Source of the DNA: an uncultured Bacteroidota bacterium
Lineage (GTDB): Bacteria; Bacteroidota; Bacteroidia; Bacteroidales; F082
Length of the DNA: 35,578 nt
Assembly: GCA_913055825.1 (NCBI GenBank)
Contig: CAJXKB010000029.1
Location: forward strand, 1-35,578
Reading direction: 5' to 3'
The notes beneath the pieces were generated by a model. That model was not told the origin of the DNA. It worked only from the letters and a program-made list of their open reading frames with translations, and ran no database searches. A program made the position numbers and the translations under genes. Shown here piece by piece: positions 8,857 to 15,631 of this stretch; the first letter of the stretch is position 1; each line of letters starts with the position of its first letter.

Positions 8857-11130
8857 TTAATTTATATACTTGTTCACGTTTTCTTTTCTTCTATAATGAA
8901 GAATTAATATTACGGGCAGTAAGGTCAATGAACCAACTCCAGCCCCAACCATACTCATTGCGACTAATAATCCAAAGTTTTGAATGGGGACAATATGTGA
9001 AAACATTAAGACAAGAAAACCTGCCGAAACTGACACTACATTGATAATAATGGCTTTACCACTAACCATGATGCTGTCTTTTATGGCAAGGTTTACATCT
9101 TTAAGCTCATCAAACTCATGAGAGAAATGAGTGATTATGTGAATGGAATAATCAATTCCCATCCCAAGCGCCACACTCGCAACCAAAACAGTTGCAATAT
9201 CCAATGCAATACCTGCAAAACCCATAAAACCAAATAAAATAATAATGGTAGTTAAAATGGGTATTGCGGCATAAATTCCCTTTGAAAAAGAACGCAACAG
9301 GAGAGCTACGGCTAAAACCACTAATATTATGGCTAATGTAAGGCTGCTAAATTGACTTCGGATTAGCGAACTGTTTAATTTTACATATACCGAAGGCATT
9401 CCGGTTAATTCTATTTGACAGTTTTTGGTAGAGTTGGTTTTGATGTATTTATTCATATACTTCACAAAATCTTCCATATCTTTACTGTCTGCCGAAGCGA
9501 ACCTTGCTTGGATGATACCTTCCCTTAAATCATTTGTTACTAATTGGGGCATAACATCCTGTCCGTCCAATAAAAACCATAAATTTTCAATTTTAGCTTT
9601 ATCGTTTGGTATTATTTTACCTTCGCCCATTACATCGTTCATTTGTTCAATAAGATCGGCAACTGACTGTGTAGACGATACATCAGGGCTTTTTTTCATG
9701 TAATCTTCCGTTTGAATCATCTTTTTCAATACTTCGGGACTTTGCATATCCCCCTTAAACACAACAAAAACAGGTAAAGAGCCGCCAAATTCCTTCTGCA
9801 TTATATCTTCCGTAACCCTTACCGGATTATTTTTCCGAAAATAGTTGGTCATATTAACGCTGGTTTTGATATTAAACATTCCCCAGATACTTAGGACTAT
9901 AAGCGCGACCCAAGCGACGGTAATATATTTAGGATGTTTAATAATTAAATTGGAAAATGGGATAAGAAATAGTTTACCCATCAAGGTATCTTCTGATTTT
10001 TTCTGTTGCTGCAAAGATTTTTGTGACTTAACCATTGAAAATGCAGAGATAACCGCGGGGACAAATACAACAGAAAGAAGCAAAGCAAAAGCAACACCAA
10101 TTGAAGTAAACAATCCAAAATTGCGAATCATGGTGAGATAAGCCCCAAAGATGAACGACATAAATCCAAAGACAGTAGTAATACCGGATAAAAATACAGG
10201 GATAGTAATATACGCAACAGCTTTTATCAATGCCTTTTTTCGATTTTTCCCTTTTTCTTCATTTATCCGGTTAAGCACATGAATGGTATAAGCACTACCC
10301 ACTGCCAAAAGGATAACAGGCATATTGATTGAGACCAAATTCAACTTATAACCCAATAGCTGCATCAACCCTAAAGTCCAAACAATGGAAATACTTGCCG
10401 TCGTTAGCGGTAAAATGGTTCCACGGGCCGACCTGAAACTTATTAAAAGGATAAGCAAGATAACAATAAAGGTAAGGGGGATTAAATTTCTTAAATCAAG
10501 TAACATTAAAGAGGAAACATCGTCCATCATCATAGGGATACCACCGAAGCTAATTTTTTCCGGAAGTTTTAGTTTTGTAATTTTCTCCTTAATAGTCTTT
10601 GCTACCTCTTCTTTGTTTGCGTTATCAAGTAAAGTAAATATCACCAAAGTTGACGTACCGTCTGCCGAAACAATAGAACCTTTATACATATCTTTTGAAA
10701 GGGTATAGGCCTTTAAACTATCTAATTGCTGCTCTGTTTTCGGAATATCGTATTCATCAATTAACTTACCTATTTCAATACCACCATCAACATTTTTTAT
10801 GTCAATAACATCTGTAAGGCTCGTAACTGTTGAAATACCTTTAACAAATGTAACAGTATCGGTTATTTGCCTCACATCTTCCAATACTTTCGTATTGAAT
10901 ACATTTTTAGCCTGCACGATAACCATTCCCATAGTATTCCCACCATATTTATTCCCAATATTGGTATATAAAACAGCTGTTGAATCATCATCGGGTAAAG
11001 AGTTTATTACATCTGCATCTATCTTTAAATTTTTAAGTTGAAGGCCAAAGAAGGTGGTCAAAGCCAAAACGATAATTATTATTGGCCATTTTAACTTTAT
11101 AATAAGTTTTGCTAATCGCTTCATAGTCAT
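8857..11130 (-). CDS. MMPL/RND superfamily lipid transporter
   Basis: This 757-residue inner-membrane protein has the duplicated RND layout: one N-terminal membrane helix (about 13-32), a periplasmic domain, five helices (about 215-365), then a second set with a helix near 400-420, a second periplasmic domain and five C-terminal helices (about 600-745). Its two-by-six topology and size match MMPL/HpnN-like hydrophobe exporters rather than the roughly 1,000-residue AcrB pumps. A second ATG lies two codons in, so the start could be either. It heads the intact part of a unit followed by the LolA-like protein, glycosyltransferase and barrel. The decayed acyltransferase immediately upstream probably belonged to the same transcript. 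Confidence 0.9.
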   Translation of the reverse strand: MTMKRLAKLIIKLKWPIIIIVLALTTFFGLQLKNLKIDADVINSLPDDDSTAVLYTNIGNKYGGNTMGMVIVQAKNVFNTKVLEDVRQITDTVTFVKGISTVTSLTDVIDIKNVDGGIEIGKLIDEYDIPKTEQQLDSLKAYTLSKDMYKGSIVSADGTSTLVIFTLLDNANKEEVAKTIKEKITKLKLPEKISFGGIPMMMDDVSSLMLLDLRNLIPLTFIVILLILLISFRSARGTILPLTTASISIVWTLGLMQLLGYKLNLVSINMPVILLAVGSAYTIHVLNRINEEKGKNRKKALIKAVAYITIPVFLSGITTVFGFMSFIFGAYLTMIRNFGLFTSIGVAFALLLSVVFVPAVISAFSMVKSQKSLQQQKKSEDTLMGKLFLIPFSNLIIKHPKYITVAWVALIVLSIWGMFNIKTSVNMTNYFRKNNPVRVTEDIMQKEFGGSLPVFVVFKGDMQSPEVLKKMIQTEDYMKKSPDVSSTQSVADLIEQMNDVMGEGKIIPNDKAKIENLWFLLDGQDVMPQLVTNDLREGIIQARFASADSKDMEDFVKYMNKYIKTNSTKNCQIELTGMPSVYVKLNSSLIRSQFSSLTLAIILVVLAVALLLRSFSKGIYAAIPILTTIIILFGFMGFAGIALDIATVLVASVALGMGIDYSIHIITHFSHEFDELKDVNLAIKDSIMVSGKAIIINVVSVSAGFLVLMFSHIVPIQNFGLLVAMSMVGAGVGSLTLLPVILILHYRRKENVNKYIN

Positions 11131-11152
11131 TAATTTCTTTTATAATATTTTA

Positions 11153-11528
11153 TTAATTCATTCTTTTATCTAAAGTGAAATTCTCAGGATATTTTGCACT
11201 GATAGACTTGTAAAAATCATTTATTTCATTCATTACTATTTTTTATTCTTGAACTCAATTGTGAAACGACATTGGTTTTTTTGTTGTTTCTATCTACAGG
11301 TATAGTGCCCAATGCATTTAGGATAATATTTAGCGGAAAGAAGAACATCTCTTTTTTCATAAGTACATGATTATTAATATCTTTTGCATTCAGATATAAT
11401 TGTCCAATCACAAAGTCCCAATTACTTGTATGAGGTGCTAAAACAACTACGCTCCTATTTAGGTCAGGAAACTCCCCAACTAACCTCCAGCCCATAACTT
11501 TTAATATAATATCTGATATTGGTTTCAT
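11153..11528 (-). pseudogene. Lysophospholipid acyltransferase (PlsC-like) with its centre deleted
   Basis: The first 100 codons (11528 to 11226) encode the N-terminal half of a 1-acyl-glycerol-3-phosphate acyltransferase. The catalytic H-x4-D is present (APHTSNWD, H33 and D38), as is the GTIPVDR segment. The frame then stops at 11226-11228. The C-terminal tail of the same family (NDFYKSISAKYPENFTLDKR) appears immediately afterwards in another frame, 11233 to 11153. What is missing is the middle of the fold, including the TPEGTR-type block that binds the acceptor phosphate, roughly 60 residues judging from family members of about 180-190 residues. An internal deletion plus frameshift explains this. 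The product is almost certainly inactive. Confidence 0.8.
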
Positions 11529-11539
11529 ACTGTAACTTT

Positions 11540-11558
11540 TATACCTATTTTGGTTATA
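11540..11558. promoter_or_regulatory. Probable weak TetR operator upstream of the acyltransferase remnant
   Basis: TATACC, six bases, then GGTTATA: the same half-sites as the perfect palindrome at the tetR promoter, with one extra base in the spacer and one in the right arm. It ends 12 bp before the acyltransferase start, where a repressor could block the transcript running into the MMPL unit. Confidence 0.45.
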
Positions 11559-11676
11559 TAGTCAGTTTTGACATAAAAAAAATTTCAAAACGCAAATAAA
11601 ATTTCAAAATATTAGTAGAATATATATAATAACCTTCTATAACGATAATATAAATTCTTTTTAATATTTATGTAAT

Positions 11677-11781
11677 TTATTCATATTCTGTTATTAACGT
11701 TTTATGATCATGTTTATCAAATAGTTTTGTGTAATAAGCAAAGAGGTTATCTCCTTGACTTTTTATTAAATTTAAATTCAT
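11677..11781 (-). other. Short 34-codon ORF behind a tetR-like promoter
   Basis: An ATG at 11781 opens 34 codons, reading MNLNLIKSQGDNLFAYYTK and onward, ending at TAA 11677. It lies 7 bp after the operator-like site at 11789-11805, like tetR behind its own promoter. The piece SQGDNLFA resembles GKGDNLFA near the C-terminus of the barrel protein at 5840, which would fit a leftover of a related gene, but the match is too short to trust. It may encode nothing. Confidence 0.25.
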
Positions 11782-11788
11782 TTCTTTT

Positions 11789-11820
11789 TATACCTAAACG
11801 ATACAATGAGTACAAAAGTA
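11789..11820 (-). promoter_or_regulatory. Promoter and operator resembling those of tetR
   Basis: On the minus strand, TACTTTTG (11820-11813) is followed after 7 nt by an imperfect inverted repeat at 11789-11805, which reads TATACC-TAAAC-GATACA on the plus strand. The tetR promoter has the same order and the same 7-nt gap, and the flanking bases are also alike (ATGAGTACAAAAGTA here, ATGAGTGCAAAAATA there). It appears to be a diverged copy of that control region. Confidence 0.5.
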
Positions 11821-11886
11821 TATAAAATACGCTTACTAATATAAAATTAAGACTTTTTAACAAGAATTTGTTCTACGTGAAAATGC

Positions 11887-11905
11887 TATCTGAAAAATTC
11901 AGATA
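11887..11905. repeat. Perfect 8-bp inverted repeat in the decayed intergenic region
   Basis: TATCTGAA and TTCAGATA flank AAA. No T-run follows on either strand, so it is a poor intrinsic terminator. It lies about 140 bp past the UbiB-like remnant and may be an operator or chance. Confidence 0.3.
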
Positions 11906-12045
11906 ATCATAATATAAAGAGGGAACATTCAGTTAAAATGATAAGGTTATTTCTTAACAAGCACTTAGGTTGGTATAATAAGTCAGGTTTAAAAAGGTCC
12001 CGGAATAATTTTCAGCCACTTTTACCCCAACATACAAAGATGGCT

Positions 12046-12327
12046 TTACATTTTGCCGTGACGAAGAATTGAGACAAGAAGCCAGAGCCCCATAATAGTT
12101 GCTGTAAGATAACCTACAATACCAATAACCGGAATGCCATACAACAGCGGGGGAATTTTTGAAAGCGCTATCAATGATGAGCCAATGACAATAGAAGCCA
12201 AAACAATAGCAAACGTAATTCGGTTACTGATTTTTTCATGCGTACTGAGTATGGGGGCAAGACCTTTATGACACTGTCTTAAAAAGCGTGTAAACGAAAA
12301 ATTATGATTCCTGTTAGAATTCCCTTT
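12046..12327 (-). pseudogene. C-terminal remnant of a UbiB/ABC1 (AarF) family kinase
   Basis: Reading leftward, an open frame with no usable start codon near its beginning gives HKGLAPILSTHEKISNRITF, a first membrane helix (IVLASIVIGSSLIAL), the turn PPLLYGIPVIG, a second helix and the final SILRHGKM. This is the hallmark C-terminus of UbiB/ABC1 proteins: a charged linker, two membrane helices and a LRxGK-type end. The kinase domain, which should supply over 400 residues upstream, is missing: a stop at 12328-12330 closes the frame, and the neighbouring LysE gene ends about 100 bp further. So only the last 80 or so codons survive. It is absent as a functional gene. Confidence 0.75.
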
Positions 12328-12430
12328 TTAATAAATCAATCATCATAACCTTCTTTCTAAATATTTAATAATCTGCTAAATTAACGAATTTAATCAACCG
12401 ATACAATATAATCTTCTTTATCATATTATG

Positions 12431-13078
12431 CTACGGATGAATAAGACCTGTATAATCTGCCAACAAACTAATTATTAACCCCAAGCCAATAATCATAATA
12501 ATGCTTCCCGTTATCTTGTTCAGCCAATGTGTATGTTGTAACTTTATTTTTTTACGAAGGATATTGGCTAAAATAACTACCAGAGTCCACCATATGTTTG
12601 TTCCGATAAAAACACTATAATAAAGTTTAAACAGCTCTAAATTTGAAATTCCTTTGGGGATAACATTAAAGGTTGAGAAAAGAAAAATAAACATAAATAA
12701 AGTGAGCGGATTGAATATTTCCAACCAAAATGTTGAAGAAAAATCAGAAATATGTTGACCTATTACCCTTTTCGTTTTGTCAGGCTTACCGGATGGCTTT
12801 TTTGTCAAAACTATTTTTAACCCAACAGCCAAAATAATGAGCGAACCGATGAGTCGAATAGGCAGTTGGTATTGTTCAATAAAATTATAAGCCAGACCCA
12901 CCCCGCTTCCGGCAACGATAGCAAAAATCGTTTCTGCCGTTGAAGCGCCAAAGCCGGCCATTAATCCTCTTTGATGATGATTATTTTCGGTTTTTTGAAT
13001 TATTATAAGTGCAATGGGGCCAAACGAAACCGACGAAATAAATCCAATTAATAATCCTTTAAGAATTATCAGTTCCAT
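12431..13078 (-). CDS. LysE family transporter
   Basis: This 215-residue membrane protein has about six hydrophobic segments and the LysE/RhtB N-terminal block GFISSVSFGPIALIIIQKT, followed by GLMAGFGASTAETIFA. The central loop (KPSGKPDKTKR) is polar, and FWLEIFNPLTLFMFIF matches the family's NPK/NP-containing fourth helix. Family members export amino acids or small metabolites. Its start codon overlaps the end of the patatin gene by 20 bp, so the two are translationally linked. The substrate is unknown; in this lipid-centred locus a non-amino-acid substrate is possible but unproven. Confidence 0.87.
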   Translation of the reverse strand: MELIILKGLLIGFISSVSFGPIALIIIQKTENNHHQRGLMAGFGASTAETIFAIVAGSGVGLAYNFIEQYQLPIRLIGSLIILAVGLKIVLTKKPSGKPDKTKRVIGQHISDFSSTFWLEIFNPLTLFMFIFLFSTFNVIPKGISNLELFKLYYSVFIGTNIWWTLVVILANILRKKIKLQHTHWLNKITGSIIMIIGLGLIISLLADYTGLIHP

Positions 13079-13961
13079 GTTTAAACTTTAAATTGTCAAA
13101 TTTTATTAAGACCTCTTTTGCTGCTTGCCTTCCCAACTCAATCAATTCATCAGCCCTGTAAAAGTCGAATGTACTGGCTGCGTCTAAAGGAATATCAATA
13201 ACTATTTCAGGTTTAAATAAGTCGATACTTTGTTTGGATAATTTGTGGATCATCGCGGAGCTTGTCGCTGATAATAAAGCGAGATATCCCAAATTTCGTT
13301 TATCGCTACCCGACTGGATAAATTTTTGAATGCTATTGAAAATACCGGCAACATATTCGGCATATTTAGAGTTATACCCTTTATATTTGGCATTGCGAAC
13401 TACGTTTGCCCTATCTCCATATAAATTGACAACCACAAGTATATCATCCTTTGTACGTGCAACATAATCAATGGGGATCGGATTGAGTACCCCGCCGTCA
13501 ACCAAAATGGTATCCTTATATTTTACTGGTGTGAAGACAGTAGGGATGGCCACCGACGCACGCACTGCCTCATAAAAACTGCCTTCCGTAAAAACGATCT
13601 CCTTTTCATTGATAATATCAGTTGCAACGGCAGCATAAGGGATATTCATTTTTTCAATGGCCATATCCGGGATAAACGATTTCATTTTATCAAAAGCCTT
13701 ATCTCCTTTCAGCAAGCCATGTATTGACATTGTAAAATCCATTAAGCCCCATATCTCTTTTTTGTTTAAGGTTTTAACCCACTCGGTATAAGCAGGCAAA
13801 TGCCCCATAGCATAGAGGCCGCCTATGAGTGAACCTATAGAAGAGCCCGCAACAGACTTTATTTTAAAGCCATATTCTTCCAATTCATTGATGACACCTA
13901 TCTCAGCAAGCCCTCGTGAACCGCCACTCGACAAAACCAAGGCAATATTTTTTTTCATCAT
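13059..13961 (-). CDS. Patatin-like phospholipase (RssA/NTE type)
   Basis: This 300-residue hydrolase has the patatin catalytic layout: an oxyanion-hole loop SSGGSRG (11-17), the nucleophile elbow GSSIG (39-43, S41) and the catalytic aspartate in VDGG (D155). The segment ASVAIPTVFTPV between them is also typical. No signal peptide is seen, so it is cytoplasmic or attached to the inner membrane, where it would deacylate phospholipids or fatty-acyl esters. It follows tetR by 68 bp and overlaps lysE by 20 bp, which suggests a tetR-patatin-lysE transcript controlled from the tetR promoter. Natural substrate unknown. Confidence 0.9.
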   Translation of the reverse strand: MMKKNIALVLSSGGSRGLAEIGVINELEEYGFKIKSVAGSSIGSLIGGLYAMGHLPAYTEWVKTLNKKEIWGLMDFTMSIHGLLKGDKAFDKMKSFIPDMAIEKMNIPYAAVATDIINEKEIVFTEGSFYEAVRASVAIPTVFTPVKYKDTILVDGGVLNPIPIDYVARTKDDILVVVNLYGDRANVVRNAKYKGYNSKYAEYVAGIFNSIQKFIQSGSDKRNLGYLALLSATSSAMIHKLSKQSIDLFKPEIVIDIPLDAASTFDFYRADELIELGRQAAKEVLIKFDNLKFKHGTDNS

Positions 13962-14029
13962 TATTCTTTTGATAAGAATTATAGGTTATGTACTTTTTAG
14001 ATTGTATAGTCGGTTTATTGCTGATTCTT

Positions 14030-14617
14030 TTAATCGTATGCCAAGCCTTTTATCAGGACACTACTCAAATATTCAAAATGTGGTTTGAACTCATCGTATT
14101 TATCCTGTATAAAGAAAGGGATTTCAAGTCCTTTCAACACCATTACAATCATATTGAGCAACACATCCAGTTTACCCTTATAATTTGCAAAAACGCCCTC
14201 CTTAATCCCCTGATTAATAATACTTTTTAGTTGTACTTGTTCCCAGTTGTCGAGATCGTGACGTAGATTATCAACAAATTCAAAATGTTCAAAAAAATCT
14301 GCTTTTATGGAATCATGGTAATTAACTGCCAAATGCATTATTTCCATCCGTTTAATCATATAATCTACGATTTTTTTATCTGCCGTCAATTCGATATTAT
14401 TAACAATAATCAACAGATTATCTTTTAAATTCTGAATTTCAGTGGCTACTACTTTTGTATATAATTCTTCTTTACTTGCAAAATGATAATACAAAGAGCC
14501 TTTTGCTTTTCGGGCAACACGGGCAATCTCATTCATGGAGGTTTTGTTAAACCCGTATTTTCCAAATAGCTGGGTTGCAACACTTATAATTTTATTTTCA
14601 GTTTTGTCTATTATCAT
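14030..14617 (-). CDS. TetR/AcrR family transcriptional regulator
   Basis: This 195-residue protein has a typical N-terminal TetR DNA-binding domain, residues about 6-55, with ATQLFGKYGFNKTSMNEIAR followed by the recognition helix region KGSLYYHFASKEELY. The C-terminal ligand and dimer domain is helical and not diagnostic. A perfect palindrome TATACC-GAAAA-GGTATA overlaps the start of its own transcript, which suggests autorepression, and weaker copies occur near the acyltransferase remnant. Given the patatin, acyltransferase and MMPL genes around it, a fatty-acyl or lipid ligand is plausible but not shown. Confidence 0.9.
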   Translation of the reverse strand: MIIDKTENKIISVATQLFGKYGFNKTSMNEIARVARKAKGSLYYHFASKEELYTKVVATEIQNLKDNLLIIVNNIELTADKKIVDYMIKRMEIMHLAVNYHDSIKADFFEHFEFVDNLRHDLDNWEQVQLKSIINQGIKEGVFANYKGKLDVLLNMIVMVLKGLEIPFFIQDKYDEFKPHFEYLSSVLIKGLAYD

Positions 14618-14632
14618 ATCTCAATCTTTTTT

Positions 14633-14664
14633 TATACCGAAAAGGTATAATGAGTGCAAAAATA
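14633..14664 (-). promoter_or_regulatory. tetR promoter with a perfect palindromic operator
   Basis: On the minus strand TATTTTTG (14664-14657) fits the -7 consensus TAnnTTTG. Seven bases later comes TATACC-N5-GGTATA (14649-14633), a perfect 6-bp inverted repeat around the likely transcription start. A repressor bound there would block initiation. No good -33 element is visible. Confidence 0.65.
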
Positions 14665-14732
14665 GATAAAAATTAATTTGTGGAGCTAATTTTTTTAATA
14701 TTCATCATTTTCGATTTCTAGATTTTTTGATA

Positions 14733-14897
14733 ACCTGAATTTGATATCATATTTCTGTGCGTCAGAACTTCAAATTTACTGATGGCTTCTTTCAGATTTG
14801 CAGTCACCCGCAACCCCCTTACCATTCGCTAATGTTTCCTATCAACCCGGCACATACAGAGATTTGCACCCTGTTAAATTATTACCATGCCCGACAT
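14733..14897 (-). mobile_element. Probable 5' fragment of a group II intron
   Basis: The minus strand contains, in order, an ACAGGG/CTCTGT stem around TGCAAAT, a CATT-AGCG-AATG hairpin, GGTAAGGGGGTTGCGGGTGA, ATCTGAAAGAAGCC and TTCTGACGCACAGAAAT. From memory this order matches the 5' part (domain I) of bacterial group II introns. It starts right after the T-run of the tRNA-Cys terminator, a position favoured by class C introns. No reverse transcriptase gene or domain V/VI is present, and the similarity fades near 14740, so it is a truncated relic. Assigned by remembered motifs only. Confidence 0.55.
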
Positions 14898-14900
14898 ACT

Positions 14901-14933
14901 AAAAAAGCCTGTAAACTCATCGCTTACAGGCTT
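14901..14933 (-). terminator. Terminator of the tRNA-Cys transcript
   Basis: Reading leftward, AAGCCTGTAA and TTACAGGCTT form a perfect 10-bp stem with a 9-nt loop, followed by TTTT. It begins 5 bp past the tRNA 3' end. Confidence 0.85.
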
Positions 14934-14938
14934 CTTTG

Positions 14939-15009
14939 AGGTACCGAGCGGATTCGAACCGCTGTATAAGGTTTTGCAGACCTCCGCCTAGCCACTCGGC
15001 CACGGTACC
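14939..15009 (-). tRNA. tRNA-Cys (GCA anticodon)
   Basis: The minus strand folds as a 71-nt tRNA. The 7-bp acceptor stem is GGTACCG/CGGTACC, the D-arm carries GAGTGGCTAGGC, the anticodon loop CTGCAAA holds GCA, and the T-arm is AGCGGTTCGAATCCGCT. The discriminator base is U, as expected for cysteine tRNAs. The 3' CCA is not encoded. A strong terminator follows within 5 bp. Confidence 0.95.
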
Positions 15010-15054
15010 TTGTTTTAAAAGGAGTGCAAAAATAAGGATTTTTTTAATCTCCAA

Positions 15055-15276
15055 TCAAACTTTTTCGGCAATTTCTTTTGGATCGGTCAAAACAGCCAAT
15101 TCGTTTAAACAATTCGGACATAGACAAGTTTCATACTTCCGGTCGATAAATGCACGAACGGTTTCAGAAACAGACACCGAAAAACACCAGCATTTACCCG
15201 ATTTACTGCATGTAAACTCAGCCCCGCAACGGGGACAAATTTCCGGTTCGATGAGTATTCTTTTTGGAACCATCAT
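15055..15276 (-). CDS. Cysteine-rich CWC family small protein
   Basis: This 73-residue protein carries eight cysteines: CPRC (14, 17), C23, the CWC core KCWCF (29, 31), then CLCPNC (51, 53, 56). That arrangement identifies the cysteine-rich CWC family, a probable zinc-binding module without an assigned function. There is no signal peptide, so it should be cytoplasmic. Its ATG overlaps the folB stop (TGATG), so it is translationally coupled to folB. The pairing with dihydroneopterin aldolase is the only functional hint. Confidence 0.8.
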   Translation of the reverse strand: MMVPKRILIEPEICPRCGAEFTCSKSGKCWCFSVSVSETVRAFIDRKYETCLCPNCLNELAVLTDPKEIAEKV

Positions 15277-15626
15277 CAGCCCTCCAGTTCTACACTCACA
15301 AAATCAATTTTACCACCCAGTGGCGGATTCAGTTTTCTGATTTTTAAACGCACGTGTTCAACTTGCGGAAATTCTTTTTTTATCCGGTTAATGATGCGTC
15401 TGCCCACATGCTCCAACAATTTCGATTTTGTTTCCATCTCGTGCTTTACCACCTGAAATACCGACTGATAATTTACGGTATCGCTCAAATTGTCGGTTTG
15501 TTCCGCCTTGGTGGTATCCACTTCCAAAAACGCATCGCAACGGAATTTAGTACCAATCACCTGCTCCTCTTTAAAGCAGCCGTGATAAGCAAAAAACTCC
15601 ATTCCTTCTATTGATATTATTGACAT
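15276..15626 (-). CDS. folB: Dihydroneopterin aldolase
   Basis: FolB converts 7,8-dihydroneopterin to 6-hydroxymethyl-dihydropterin and glycolaldehyde in folate synthesis, in the cytoplasm. The protein begins MSIISIEGMEFFAYHGCF, matching the family's beta-strand followed by YHG, and continues with LSDTVNYQSVF and the conserved LLEHVGRRI and LKIRKLNPP segments. I chose the ATG at 15626 (116 residues), which fits the usual 115-125 residues and avoids overlapping the ATPase gene. An ATG nine codons earlier (15653) is also in frame but would overlap that gene by 22 bp. Confidence 0.92.
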   Translation of the reverse strand: MSIISIEGMEFFAYHGCFKEEQVIGTKFRCDAFLEVDTTKAEQTDNLSDTVNYQSVFQVVKHEMETKSKLLEHVGRRIINRIKKEFPQVEHVRLKIRKLNPPLGGKIDFVSVELEG

Positions 15627-15631
15627 CGAAT

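Larger units (their letters stand above)
11529..12430. other. Gene-poor, AT-rich decayed interval
   Basis: This roughly 900-bp stretch has no intact gene. It contains two TetR-type operator sites, a 34-codon ORF, an 8-bp palindrome and the UbiB-type C-terminal remnant. Together with the adjacent acyltransferase remnant it looks like a zone of successive deletions inside an otherwise collinear minus-strand locus. Confidence 0.6.

Noticed and set aside
11985-12040. IS21-like end sequence (CCCGGAATAATTTTCAGCCAC)
   Set aside because: It recalls repeats of Bacteroidota IS21 elements, and a TGGTCAGTTTGG near 2691 does too, but no transposase or paired terminal repeat is present, so I do not call an insertion sequence.
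14936-15340. Long plus-strand ORF across the tRNA-Cys and the CWC/folB genes
   Set aside because: It runs opposite to a clear tRNA and two recognised genes and has no recognisable domain; it is an antisense shadow.
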